Assembly (NCBI GenBank): GCA_036488815.1
Contig: DASXGX010000001.1
Coordinates: forward strand, 1 to 64,000
Direction of reading: 5' to 3'
From: Roseiarcus sp036488815
Lineage (GTDB): Bacteria; Pseudomonadota; Alphaproteobacteria; Rhizobiales; Beijerinckiaceae
DNA length: 64,000 bases
Shown here: piece after piece, positions 52,484 through 61,889 of the stretch
Layout of the letters: the number at the start of each line of letters is the position of its first letter
How positions within the stretch are numbered: the first letter of the stretch is position 1
Program-made: the position numbers and the translations under genes
Notes under the pieces: generated by a model
What the model was told of the DNA's origin: nothing
Seen by the model: the letters and a program-made list of their open reading frames with translations, nothing else
The model's database searches: none

Positions 52484-54451
52484 TTACCGCCCCTCCCGCT
52501 GCAAATCCGGCGGCGTCGCCTCGGCGACGAAGGCCTCGAGCGCTTCCTCGAGGCTCATCGCCGTTTGCTCGTTGGAGCCGAGGCGGCGGATCGAAACGGC
52601 GCGCTCGGCGGTCTCCTTGCGGCCGATGGCGAGCAGCACCGGGGTCTTGGCCAGCGAATGCTCGCGCACCTTGTAGCTGATCTTCTCGTTTCTCAGATCA
52701 ACCTCGACGCGTAGGCCTCGCTTGCGGGCGGCCGCGACGACCTCCATCGCATAGTCGTCGCCGTCCTGGGTGATCGTGCAGACGACGATTTGGACCGGCG
52801 CAAGCCAGAGCGGCAGATGCCCGGCGTAATGTTCGAGCAGGATGCCGGTGAAGCGTTCGAGCGAGCCGCAAATCGCCCGATGCACCATCACCGGCGTCGT
52901 CTTCTCGCTGTTGGCGGCGATGTAGAAGGCGCCAAAACGCTCGGGCAGATTGAAGTCGACCTGCGTCGTGCCGCACTGCCAGTCGCGTCCGATCGCGTCG
53001 CGCAGAACATATTCGAACTTCGGTCCATAGAAGGCGCCTTCGCCCGGATTGAGCTGCGTCGTCACGATATTGCCGTGGCGGGTGCGGATCTCCTCGAGCA
53101 CGCGCGTCATCACCGCTTCGGCGTGGTCCCACATCTCGTCCGTGCCGACGCGCTTCTCGGGCCGGGTGGAGAGTTTGACGACGATCTTGTCGAAGCCGAA
53201 GTCGCGGTAGACGGACAAGATCAGTTCGTTGATCTTGTGGCACTCCTCGGCGAGCTGGTCCTCGGTGCAGAAGATGTGCGCGTCGTCCTGCGTGAAGGCG
53301 CGCACGCGCATCACGCCATGCAGCGCGCCCGAGGGTTCATAGCGATGCACCGCGCCGAACTCGGCAAGGCGTAGCGGCAGCTCGCGATAGGACCTCAGGC
53401 CGTTCTTGAAAATCTGGATATGGCCCGGGCAGTTCATCGGCTTCAGCGCATAGATGCGCTCGTCTTCCGTCTCGGCGTCCTCGCCGGCCGGCCGCGCCAT
53501 GAACATGTTCTCGCGATACCAGCCCCAATGGCCGGAAATCTCCCACAGGCGCTTGTCGAGCACCTGCGGAGCGCTGACCTCCTGATAGTCCGCCGCCAGC
53601 CGACGCCGCATATAGGCGATCAGGGTCTGGAACAGCGTCCACCCCTTCGGATGCCAGAAGACGGTGCCCGGCCCTTCCTCCTGGAAGTGGAAGAGGTCCA
53701 TCTCCCGCGCGAGCTTGCGGTGATCGCGCTTCTCGGCCTCTTCGAGCTGCTTGAGATAGGCGTCGAGCTCTTCCTTCTTGGCGAAGGCGGTCGCGTAGAT
53801 ACGCGACAGCATGGGCCTCGTCGAATCGCCGCGCCAGTAGGCGCCCGCCACCTTCATCAGCTTGAACGCGTCGCCGATCTTGCCCGTCGACGTCATGTGC
53901 GGGCCGCGGCAGAGGTCGGTCCATTCGCCCTGGCTGTAGAGCTTGAGGTCCTGATCCGAGGGAATCGCGTCGATCAGCTCGATCTTGAACGCCTCGCCCT
54001 TCTTCTCGAAATAGGCCTTCGCCTCGTCGCGGCTCACCACCGACTTCACGAACGGCTTGTCGCGCGCGACGATCTCGCGCATCCGCTTCTCGATCGCCGG
54101 GAAATCCTCGGGCGTGAACGGCTCGGCGCGAAAGAAATCGTAGTAGAAGCCGTTTTCGATCACCGGCCCGATCGTCACCTGGGTGTCGGGCCACAGCGAT
54201 TGCACCGCCTCGGCGAGCACATGCGCCGCGTCGTGGCGGATGAGTTCCAAGGCGCGCGCATCGTCGCGGCCGATGAATTCGAGGCTCGCGTCGACGTCGA
54301 TCCGGTCCGCGAGGTCGGCGAGCGCGCCGTCGCGGACCATGGCGACCGTGCGCTTGGCGAGCGAGGGGGAAATGGATTTGGCGATCTCGAGGCCGGAAAC
54401 GCCGGGCTCGAAGGCGCGGCGCGCGCCGTCGGGGAAGGTCACGTGAATCAT
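52484..54451 (-). CDS. thrS: threonyl-tRNA synthetase
   Basis: 655 residues with TGS domain (FPDGARRAFEPGVSGLEIA), editing domain (HDAAHVLAEAV, the HxxxH zinc-like site), class II motifs (PMNCPGHIQIFKNGLRSYRE; GPKFEYVLRDAIGRDWQCGT; HRAICGSLERFTGILLEHYA) and the anticodon-binding C-terminus. Complete and of normal length. Confidence 0.97.
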   Translation of the reverse strand: MIHVTFPDGARRAFEPGVSGLEIAKSISPSLAKRTVAMVRDGALADLADRIDVDASLEFIGRDDARALELIRHDAAHVLAEAVQSLWPDTQVTIGPVIENGFYYDFFRAEPFTPEDFPAIEKRMREIVARDKPFVKSVVSRDEAKAYFEKKGEAFKIELIDAIPSDQDLKLYSQGEWTDLCRGPHMTSTGKIGDAFKLMKVAGAYWRGDSTRPMLSRIYATAFAKKEELDAYLKQLEEAEKRDHRKLAREMDLFHFQEEGPGTVFWHPKGWTLFQTLIAYMRRRLAADYQEVSAPQVLDKRLWEISGHWGWYRENMFMARPAGEDAETEDERIYALKPMNCPGHIQIFKNGLRSYRELPLRLAEFGAVHRYEPSGALHGVMRVRAFTQDDAHIFCTEDQLAEECHKINELILSVYRDFGFDKIVVKLSTRPEKRVGTDEMWDHAEAVMTRVLEEIRTRHGNIVTTQLNPGEGAFYGPKFEYVLRDAIGRDWQCGTTQVDFNLPERFGAFYIAANSEKTTPVMVHRAICGSLERFTGILLEHYAGHLPLWLAPVQIVVCTITQDGDDYAMEVVAAARKRGLRVEVDLRNEKISYKVREHSLAKTPVLLAIGRKETAERAVSIRRLGSNEQTAMSLEEALEAFVAEATPPDLQREGR

Positions 54452-54554
54452 GAGCGCTCCTATGGCTCACTCGCCGATACCAATCGGCGTAAGCGGTTTG
54501 GAGCGTATAGTCGGACGGCGCTGGAAGGGCAATGGGCGGCCCCTCACGCTTAGC

Positions 54555-57500
54555 TTAGCCGGCGCGCGAGCGCGCGGTAACGGCCGGCCGCCGGCCAAGC
54601 AGCGCCCGCGCCGGGGAGCGCGGCGCCGCCGGGCCAATCGCCTCCGCGACGCCCTCCGGCTCGAGCGGCGGGCTGAACAGATAGCCCTGCATCTCGTCGC
54701 AGCCGTGCGAACGCAGGAAAGCGGCCTGTTCGGCCGTCTCGACGCCCTCGGCGACGATCGTCAGGCCAAGCGCCTTGCCCATGCTGATGATCGCCTGCGC
54801 AATCGCACGGTCTTCCGCGTCGTCGGGCAGATCCTGCACGAACGACCGGTCGATCTTGATCGTGTCGACCGGGAATTTCTTCATCAGCGACATCGAGGAA
54901 TAGCCGGTCCCGAAATCGTCGATCGCGAGGCGCACGCCGCGACTGCGGATGACCTCGAGGATCTCGATCGCGCGAGCGACATTGTGCATCACCATGCTCT
55001 CGGTGATTTCGAGCTGCAGCAGCTCCGGCGGCATGCCGCTCGCCGCCAGAGCGTCGTCGATGTCCTGCAACAGCGTTTCGTCGCAGAACTGGCGCGGCGA
55101 CAGATTGACCGCCAACGACACCGGCGGCAGCCCGCGGCGTCGCCAAGCCATCGCCTGGGCGCAGGCGGTCTTGAGAATCCAGCGTCCGATCGGAACGATG
55201 AGGCCGGTCTCCTCCGCAAGCGGAATGAACTGCATCGGGGAAAGCGCGCCGAGATCGGGCAGCGTCCAGCGCAGCAGGGCCTCGACGCCGATGATGCGAG
55301 CCGTCGTCGCGTCGACCTTGGGCTGATAGGCGAGCCAAAGCTCGCCCCGCTCGAGCGCCTGACGCAGCCGGGCCTCGAATACGAGCCGCTCGACCGACAA
55401 CGCCTTGTTCTGGTTGACGAAGAATCGGAAGCCGTTCTTGCCGTCCTCCTTGGCGCGGTACATCGCCATGTCGGCGTTCTTGGTCAGCGTCGCTTCGTCC
55501 TCGCCGTCGCCAGGGAAGACGGCGATGCCGATGCTCGCCGTGGCGCGGCATTCGAGGCCGCAGAGCTGGTGCGGCTCGCTCATGGCGGCGAGCAGCCGGC
55601 GGGCCGCGTCTGCGACGCCGCGCGCATCACCGGCGTCGTCGAGAATCACGACGAACTCGTCGCCGCCGAGCCGCGCCACAACGTCTTGGGATCCGAGGCA
55701 GGCGCGCAATCGCCGGGAGGTCTCGACCAGCAAGGCGTCTCCCGCGTCGTGGCCGAGCGAATCGTTGATCACCTTGAAGCGATCGATGTCGATGAACAGC
55801 ACCGCGAAGCTGCGATCCTGCTGGCGGGCGGCGGCGAGCGACTCGCGCAGCAACTGGCTGAACATCGCCCGATTCGGCAGGCCGGTGAGGCCGTCGTGCG
55901 TCGCGAGGTACTTGATCTGCTCGTCGGCGCGCGCCTTCTCCTCGGCACGGTCGAAATTTTCCAGCGCGAACGAAACGTTGTTGGCGAGGCGCGCCAGAAG
56001 CCCGACGAGATCGGGTGTGAACGCGTCCCGCTCGCTCGACATGAAGACGAGGACGCCGACGGCTCGCCCTTCGATCAGCAGCGGCAGCGCCGCTCCCGCC
56101 TTGTTGCCTTCTCCCGCCGCTCGCAAGTGAAAGGCCGCGCCCCTGGGGTCGGCGAGATAATCGTTGATGATGCAGGGCCGCAGGGACCGGAACGCCATGC
56201 CACTGACGCCTCGCCCCTCGGGGTAGGCTTCCGAGATCGCCAATCGCACGGTTTTTTGCGATTCTGCCTGCGGTCCCGCCCAAGCGACCACACGCAGGAA
56301 GTCGCTGCCCTCTTCCTTCAGGGCGATGATCGACGAAGCAAAACGGCCGCCTTCCACCGCCGCCTGGCACACGAGGGTGAACAGCTCGCTCCGGGCGCCG
56401 GCGCGCATGATCGCTTCGTTGGTCGCGCTGAGGGCCGCGAACATGCGCGTCACGCGTTCTTTCTGCTCACTGGCCTGCCGCCGCTCCTCGGCGCGCTCGA
56501 AGTTCTTGAGCGCGAAGGCGACATTGTCGGCGAGACGCTGCAGGAGCTCGACGAGGTCCGGCGTGAAAGCTCCCTGGTCCCGCGACTGGAAGACCAGCGC
56601 GCCGAGCGCCCGATCGTTGTCGAGCAGGGGCAATGCGGCGAGCGACCGGACGCCGCGGGCCCGCGCGCTCGAATGGAACGCGGCGCCGCGTTCGTCGGCA
56701 AGATAGTCGTTGCTGATGCAAGGGCGGCGGGTGCGAAACGCGACGCCGCACACGCCGCGCCCCGCGGGATGGGCTTCCGTGACCGCGGGACGCACACGGC
56801 TCGGCTTGACGGGTCCAGCGGTCGCGACATCGCGCAGGAAATCCGACCCTGGCTGCGCCAGGACGATCGAGACAGTGCCAAAACCGCCGCTGTCGACAGC
56901 CGCCTTGCACACTCGGGCGAACAACTCTTCGCGCGTCTCAGCGCGCATGATCGCCTCATTGGTCGCGCTCAGGGCGGTGTACATGCGGGTCAGCCGGTCC
57001 CGCTGGCGCTCGGCGATGAGGCGCTCGTCGGCGCGCTCGAAGTTCTCCAGCGCAAAGGAGACATTGTCCGCGAGCCGTTCGAGCAGCCCGACGAGTTCGC
57101 CGGTGAAGGCGCCCGTTTTTTTGGACACCAGGAGCATGACGCCGACGGCTTCGCCGCGATTGAGCAACGGCAATGCGGCGCATGATCGCCCCCCGCCGGC
57201 GCGAGCCTTGTCGTAGAAGGCGACGGTGCGCGGGTCCGCGAGATAATTGTTGCTGATGCAGGTCTGGCGCGTGCGGAAGGCGACGCCGCTCACGCCGCGC
57301 CCCTGTTCCAGATCGGCCGTCGTCGCCAACTTCAGCGTTTTTGCATGTTCGGCGTTGGGGCCTGCGGCGGCGGCGATGCGAAGGAAGATCGAGCCAGGCT
57401 CGGCGACGGCGATGGTGGTGGACGAGAAGGGCCCGCCGTGCACCGCAGCATTGCACACGCGCTCGAACAGCTCGGTGCGCGTACGGGCGCGCATGATCGC

Positions 57501-57641
57501 TTCGTTCGTCTCGCTCAGGGCGGCGAACATATCGTTCAGGCGCTCTTTCTGCTTGCGTTCGGCGAGCCAGCCCGCCCGCTCCGGCGCCTCGCCGAGCGGC
57601 CTGAGCGTCCCTTCCTCCCCGTCCTCGCGTTGCGTAGTCAT
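54555..57641 (-). CDS. triple-GAF GGDEF-EAL protein (c-di-GMP enzyme)
   Basis: 1028 residues. Three near-repeat sensor blocks (about 35-205, 215-385, 395-565), each starting with xALSxTNEAIMRAxxRxEL and carrying a GAF domain with GRGVSGxAFRxxxxCIxNxYL. A GGDEF domain follows (about 580-740; ARLGGDEFVVILDDAGD intact, but the inhibitory RxxD site reads GSQD), then an EAL domain (about 760-1000) with GVEALLRW, DDFGTGYSSM and VAEGVET. It can potentially make and degrade c-di-GMP; GAF sensing ligand unknown. No membrane segment seen, so cytoplasmic. Confidence 0.95.
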   Translation of the reverse strand: MTTQREDGEEGTLRPLGEAPERAGWLAERKQKERLNDMFAALSETNEAIMRARTRTELFERVCNAAVHGGPFSSTTIAVAEPGSIFLRIAAAAGPNAEHAKTLKLATTADLEQGRGVSGVAFRTRQTCISNNYLADPRTVAFYDKARAGGGRSCAALPLLNRGEAVGVMLLVSKKTGAFTGELVGLLERLADNVSFALENFERADERLIAERQRDRLTRMYTALSATNEAIMRAETREELFARVCKAAVDSGGFGTVSIVLAQPGSDFLRDVATAGPVKPSRVRPAVTEAHPAGRGVCGVAFRTRRPCISNDYLADERGAAFHSSARARGVRSLAALPLLDNDRALGALVFQSRDQGAFTPDLVELLQRLADNVAFALKNFERAEERRQASEQKERVTRMFAALSATNEAIMRAGARSELFTLVCQAAVEGGRFASSIIALKEEGSDFLRVVAWAGPQAESQKTVRLAISEAYPEGRGVSGMAFRSLRPCIINDYLADPRGAAFHLRAAGEGNKAGAALPLLIEGRAVGVLVFMSSERDAFTPDLVGLLARLANNVSFALENFDRAEEKARADEQIKYLATHDGLTGLPNRAMFSQLLRESLAAARQQDRSFAVLFIDIDRFKVINDSLGHDAGDALLVETSRRLRACLGSQDVVARLGGDEFVVILDDAGDARGVADAARRLLAAMSEPHQLCGLECRATASIGIAVFPGDGEDEATLTKNADMAMYRAKEDGKNGFRFFVNQNKALSVERLVFEARLRQALERGELWLAYQPKVDATTARIIGVEALLRWTLPDLGALSPMQFIPLAEETGLIVPIGRWILKTACAQAMAWRRRGLPPVSLAVNLSPRQFCDETLLQDIDDALAASGMPPELLQLEITESMVMHNVARAIEILEVIRSRGVRLAIDDFGTGYSSMSLMKKFPVDTIKIDRSFVQDLPDDAEDRAIAQAIISMGKALGLTIVAEGVETAEQAAFLRSHGCDEMQGYLFSPPLEPEGVAEAIGPAAPRSPARALLGRRPAVTARSRAG

Positions 57642-57744
57642 TGCGCCGTCCGCACTTTACCTAACGGCACACAATGTCCGCCGCATCTAAACGGCAGGTT
57701 ACAAATCACGCTTTAAACGAGCTGAATCGCGCCAGCGGCGCGCT

Positions 57745-58011
57745 CTACGAATCCGTGTCGCCCACCGCCGCGGTGAAGCGCTTGCGCAGGGATTCGCCGA
57801 CCTGCTTGACCCCGAGCGCCGAAGAAACGGCGTCGAGCCCATGCGCGAGGGCCAGCGGGGCGGTGAGCCAGCCGTCGGCGTTCCTTTCGTCGAGCCAGTC
57901 GACGAGGCCGCCGGGGAAACAGAACGCGCCTAGCGCAAAGACGACGTAAATAATGCGCGCCCAGGTCCAGGGGCTGGTCGCTGATGCCGGCCGGGAGGGC
58001 TTCACAAGCAC
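57745..58011 (-). CDS. small membrane protein, last gene of the MBOAT/SGNH operon
   Basis: 88 residues from GTG 58011 (or a GTG two codons inside). One hydrophobic helix (IIYVVFALGAFCFPGG), then a soluble tail ending ESLRKRFTAAVGDTDS. Begins 3 bases after the MBOAT stop. Possibly an anchor or assembly partner for the MBOAT enzyme; family not recognised. Confidence 0.65.
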   Translation of the reverse strand: MLVKPSRPASATSPWTWARIIYVVFALGAFCFPGGLVDWLDERNADGWLTAPLALAHGLDAVSSALGVKQVGESLRKRFTAAVGDTDS

Positions 58012-58014
58012 GCC

Positions 58015-59433
58015 TCAGAACTGGAAGTAGATGAATGGCGCCGACGCCGACGGCGCCATGACGAGGATGAAATAGAACAGCGCGAAGCCGAAGGCGCTCT
58101 GGGCGACCGGGCCGCGATTGTCGAGGGCGGCGCCGACCACGGCGCGCGTTTGCGGCGGCACGATTTGCGTCAGGGCGCCGCAGGCGATCAGCGCCGGCAC
58201 GATGGCGGGCATGATGCTCGGCGCGCCGTTGTCGCTCCAAATCCCGGCGATGAATTGCGTCGCTGCGTCGAGCGAAGGGGCGCGGAAGAACAGCCAGGCG
58301 AGGCAGACGAAATGAAACGTGACCGCCCAATCGACGACGCGCGCCGCCGGCCCCGCGCCGAAGCGCGCGAAGGCCGCGCTGCGCCGCCAGGCGTGGTCGA
58401 GGACGAGGGCCACGCCGTGCATCGCGCCCCAGATCAGGAACGTCCAGTTGGCGCCGTGCCATAAGCCGCCGAGCAGCATGGTGATCAACAGATTGCGCGC
58501 GGTCTTGACGGGGCCGTGCCGGTTGCCGCCGAGGGGGATGTAGAGGTAGTCGCGCAGCCAGTTCGACAGCGTCATGTGCCAGCGGCGCCAGAAATCGCCG
58601 ATCCCGAGCGCCCGGTAGGGCTGATTGAAGTTTTGCGGAAAGCGATAGCCGAGCAGCGCCGCGACGCCGATCGCGATATCGGTGTAGGCGCTGAAATCGG
58701 CGTAGATCTGGATCGCATAAGCGTAGACCGCGACGATCAGATCGAAGCGCGAGAACTGGCTCGGGTCGGTGAAGACGGGATCGACGAAGCGCACCGCGAG
58801 GTAGTTGGCGATCACCATCTTTTTGAACAGGCCGCCGAGGATGAGCAGCATGTTCTCGCCCAACGAGAAGTCGCCGGCGCGGCGCGGCGAAGCGAGCTGC
58901 GGCAGGAACTCGTGCGCGCGCACGATCGGCCCCGCCACCAGATGCGGGAAAAAGCTGATGTAAAGCAGGATGTCGAGCGGCGAGCGCGACGCCGCGAGCC
59001 GGCCGCGGTAGACGTCGACGATGTACGAGATCGCATGGAAGGTGAGGAAGGAAATCGCCACCGGCAGCGTGACGTTGACGAATTCGATCGGCGGGTTCAG
59101 CCCCAGCACATGGGCGAGGGTGAGAAACTGCGCGATGAAGAAGTTGAGATATTTGAAATAGGCGAGGATGCCGAGATCGAGCGCGACGCCGACCGCGAGC
59201 GCCAATTTGCGTAAGCGCCGTTTCCCCTCGACGTCGACATAGAGGCCGACAAGGTAGGAGATCGCGCCACTGGCCAGCAACAGCAGGAGAAAGCGCCAGT
59301 TCCATGAGGCGTAGAAGGCGAGGCTCAGGGCGAGCAGCACGACCTTCTTGAGGGTGTTTTGCGAATTGAGCGCCCAGACCAACGCAAAGGAAAATGCGAA
59401 GAAAAGTCCAAAATCAATCGTTGGAAACAACAT
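58015..59433 (-). CDS. MBOAT O-acyltransferase (AlgI/PatA-like)
   Basis: 472 residues, about 12 helices. MBOAT signature segments: ISFLTFHAISYIVDVYRG, FFPHLVAGPIVRAHEFLPQL, YADFSAYTDIAIG, FWRRWHMTLSNWLRDYLYIP, and the catalytic His in LLGGLWHGANWTF. It carries acyl groups (often acetyl) across the membrane to a periplasmic transferase that modifies alginate, cellulose, peptidoglycan or similar. Overlaps the upstream SGNH gene by 20 bp. Confidence 0.93.
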   Translation of the reverse strand: MLFPTIDFGLFFAFSFALVWALNSQNTLKKVVLLALSLAFYASWNWRFLLLLLASGAISYLVGLYVDVEGKRRLRKLALAVGVALDLGILAYFKYLNFFIAQFLTLAHVLGLNPPIEFVNVTLPVAISFLTFHAISYIVDVYRGRLAASRSPLDILLYISFFPHLVAGPIVRAHEFLPQLASPRRAGDFSLGENMLLILGGLFKKMVIANYLAVRFVDPVFTDPSQFSRFDLIVAVYAYAIQIYADFSAYTDIAIGVAALLGYRFPQNFNQPYRALGIGDFWRRWHMTLSNWLRDYLYIPLGGNRHGPVKTARNLLITMLLGGLWHGANWTFLIWGAMHGVALVLDHAWRRSAAFARFGAGPAARVVDWAVTFHFVCLAWLFFRAPSLDAATQFIAGIWSDNGAPSIMPAIVPALIACGALTQIVPPQTRAVVGAALDNRGPVAQSAFGFALFYFILVMAPSASAPFIYFQF

Positions 59434-61066
59434 GGGCGCCAGTCTGCCGACCGCCGATCAGCGGAATCAGGTAGTCCGCGAATCGATCGGCGCTCCTTTT
59501 ATAGCCTTCCAGCGTCATGTGCACGTAGTCGTGCGCCATCAGCGGGGGATTGGCGGCGGCCCAGACTTGCGCGCCGCAGGGACCCGGCATGACGGAGGAC
59601 CAGTCCCAGAAGTCGACGCCGAGGCGCTCGGCGAGGCGACGTTGCGCTTCCCGCACTTGCGGGAGCTTGGGCGGCGTCGGGAAGCGGCACGGGCCGCCGC
59701 CCTCCGCGGCGACGGGTTGCGGCGCGGTCGCGCAATCGTGGCCGACCGCGGAATTGTGGCAGACGCCCGCCGGTCGCGCCCCATCGGGCGGTCCGATCAT
59801 GATGATGCGCAGGCCGGGGCGCAGCGCCTGAAGGCGGCGCACGATCTGCTCGTATTGCTCGGTGTAAGTGGGAATGTCGAGCGCGTCGTTGAAGCCTTCG
59901 TTGGTGCCGAAAGCCAGCACGATGACATCCGGCGCCATGCGCTTCAGATCGTCGGCGAGATTCCCGGTCTCCAGCTTCTGCAGGACCTGCACCGTGGCGC
60001 CGGGGAAGCCCAAGCTGACGTAGGAAACCCCATCCCCGTCGCGCGCCACCTCGACCCCGGTCACTGTAACCGGCGCGTCGGTCAACGCCTTCACCTCGAC
60101 GTCCCGGAAGCCGTGCGCCCCGGTCTCATCCGGCAGGACGTCGAGCGTCGCGCGCTGGTCGGGCGGGCCGTCGAGATTGATCTCGCCACCCGGCTTTCCG
60201 TCGACCAGCACCTCGGCGCGGCCGCCGCCGGGCTGCTTGAGGAAAGCGACCTCGACCCGATCGTAGGGCAGACTGCCGCGCGCCCGCATGTTCAGCATAG
60301 CGCCCGCGTGATGAGCCACCGCGTTGAAGCCGGAAAGATAGAAGCGGCGACGCTGGTCGGACCTTTGCAACGCTTCGTAAGTCCAACCCTCGGACGCGTC
60401 GCTCTCGAACAGCGCCGAGCGCACGCCGATGTTCGGCCTGCCCGGCACGACATAGGCGAGGCCGCCCGCCCCGAAGACCTGCTGCAGGCGCTCTCGCACG
60501 CGACCAGTGAAGAAATCGGCGGCGGTGTGACTGTCGCCGAGTTGAAGAATTGTCAGGCGCCTGGGCGCGGGCGAGAGATCGGGGTCGAGTTCGCCATAAG
60601 CGGATACGGTCCGCGGCGGCCGGGCGATCGACGGCATCGCCGCCTCGAGCGCCGATAGCGCGCCAAGTCCTTTGAGGCCGTCCGCCGCGTGCGGCGGCTT
60701 TGCTGGGGCGTCGAGCATCGCGACGCGCAGCAGCTTCTGAGCCGGCTCGGGGGCCGCCTCCGGGGCGGCGGCCGAAGCTTGCGACGACGGTTCGCCGGCG
60801 GGCGCCAGGGGTCGCGGGGCTTCGAGCGGAGGGGGCGGCGGCGGGGGCCTCCAGGCGGCCAGCCGGGGGTCGGTGAGGACCGCCTGGCTCGAACCGGCGC
60901 TGTCTGGCGCGACGAGATTGCTGGCGGCGTCTAGGGCTCGCTCGGCGGTTGGATCGCTCGCCAGTCGTCCGGCGTCGCCGTTGACGGTCAGGCTAACGCC
61001 GCCCGCCCCCACAAGCAAGGCCAGCGCCCAGACGAGCAACGCCGACGAATCCTGCAAGCCCCTCAC
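59414..61066 (-). CDS. membrane-anchored SGNH hydrolase/acyltransferase
   Basis: 550 residues from GTG 61066 (GTGA overlap); an ATG 21 bases out is possible. N-terminal helix (ALLVWALALLVGAGGVSL), a Pro/Ala-rich spacer including seven consecutive prolines, then an SGNH domain: LQLGDSHTAADFF (block I), AFGTNEGFND (block III) and DYVHMTLEGYKRSAD (block V). A beta-rich insert between blocks I and III resembles AlgJ/PatB-type domains. Probably the periplasmic acetyl donor or acceptor enzyme for the MBOAT protein. Confidence 0.85.
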   Translation of the reverse strand: MRGLQDSSALLVWALALLVGAGGVSLTVNGDAGRLASDPTAERALDAASNLVAPDSAGSSQAVLTDPRLAAWRPPPPPPPLEAPRPLAPAGEPSSQASAAAPEAAPEPAQKLLRVAMLDAPAKPPHAADGLKGLGALSALEAAMPSIARPPRTVSAYGELDPDLSPAPRRLTILQLGDSHTAADFFTGRVRERLQQVFGAGGLAYVVPGRPNIGVRSALFESDASEGWTYEALQRSDQRRRFYLSGFNAVAHHAGAMLNMRARGSLPYDRVEVAFLKQPGGGRAEVLVDGKPGGEINLDGPPDQRATLDVLPDETGAHGFRDVEVKALTDAPVTVTGVEVARDGDGVSYVSLGFPGATVQVLQKLETGNLADDLKRMAPDVIVLAFGTNEGFNDALDIPTYTEQYEQIVRRLQALRPGLRIIMIGPPDGARPAGVCHNSAVGHDCATAPQPVAAEGGGPCRFPTPPKLPQVREAQRRLAERLGVDFWDWSSVMPGPCGAQVWAAANPPLMAHDYVHMTLEGYKRSADRFADYLIPLIGGRQTGAHVVSND

Positions 61067-61860
61067 CTCGCTCCCATTCGCTGGCACTCGCTGGCGACGT
61101 CGCGTCCGCGCTGCTTGAGACTTTCCATGATGGACGGGTAGAAAGCGTCCATCACCATGTCGTATCCGGCGGTGGTGAAGTGAATGCCGTCGTTGGCGCG
61201 GACCTGCACCATGGCATTATTCGCGTTGGGGAGGAAGGGCTTGTATTCGTCGGCGCCCTGGTGCGACGTCCACGGCGGCACGAAGACGGCGCGCGGCGAG
61301 TTGACCTTGGCGATCGCGTCGGCGAACAGGCGGTTCTTGTCCTCGGCGTCGGCGTTGGCCGCGGCGTCCTGCATCACTGGCAGGCCCATCACGAGCATCG
61401 ACGAACCGTGCGAGATCGCATTCTGCACGACGTCCTCGACCAGGCCCTCGTAGCGGGTGTCAAATTCCGGGCTGCCGTATTCCGTGCGCGTCCTCGAGGC
61501 GTCGACGATCGACTGCCGGTCGTTGATGCCGAAGGAGCCGACGAAGAGATCCGCCCCCGGCTCGGTCGCGAGGTTCGCCACCTGGTTGACCCAATTGTAC
61601 TGATCGAGGCGGGTGAGGCCCGACCCGTTCTTGGCCCGGCGGATCAATTTGATCTTTTCCGCCAAGCACTTGTCCTTGCCGAGGCGGCGGAACATGGCGC
61701 CCCAGAGCCCATCGGCCATGGAATCGCCGACGAAAGCGATGTGGACCGGGGGCGTGTCGTTCTCGGCCGCCGCGCCGGCCAAGGTGGCCCCGACCCCGCA
61801 AGCCAAGCCGATTCCCAACGCGGCGGAAACGAGGGACCTACAAACTCTATTCTTCCACAT
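61063..61860 (-). CDS. exported SGNH hydrolase family protein (DUF459-like)
   Basis: 265 residues. Signal peptide (SLVSAALGIGLACGVGATLAG), then SGNH blocks IAFVGDSMADGLWG, VGSFGINDRQSIVD and NDGIHFTTAGYDMVM, all catalytic residues in place. Four-bp overlap with the next SGNH gene. Likely another periplasmic esterase or transferase of the same modification pathway. Confidence 0.88.
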   Translation of the reverse strand: MWKNRVCRSLVSAALGIGLACGVGATLAGAAAENDTPPVHIAFVGDSMADGLWGAMFRRLGKDKCLAEKIKLIRRAKNGSGLTRLDQYNWVNQVANLATEPGADLFVGSFGINDRQSIVDASRTRTEYGSPEFDTRYEGLVEDVVQNAISHGSSMLVMGLPVMQDAAANADAEDKNRLFADAIAKVNSPRAVFVPPWTSHQGADEYKPFLPNANNAMVQVRANDGIHFTTAGYDMVMDAFYPSIMESLKQRGRDVASECQRMGAR

Positions 61861-61889
61861 GCCTTAAGCGCCTTGGCTGTCAATTGGCC

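Noticed and set aside
54450..57185. 911-codon plus-strand frame opposite the GGDEF-EAL gene
   Set aside because: Antisense shadow; no domain recognised, and the minus strand holds complete GAF, GGDEF and EAL motifs.
57713..59305. 530-codon minus-strand frame overlapping the MBOAT gene
   Set aside because: Arg/Ala-rich shadow in another frame; the MBOAT frame carries all family motifs.
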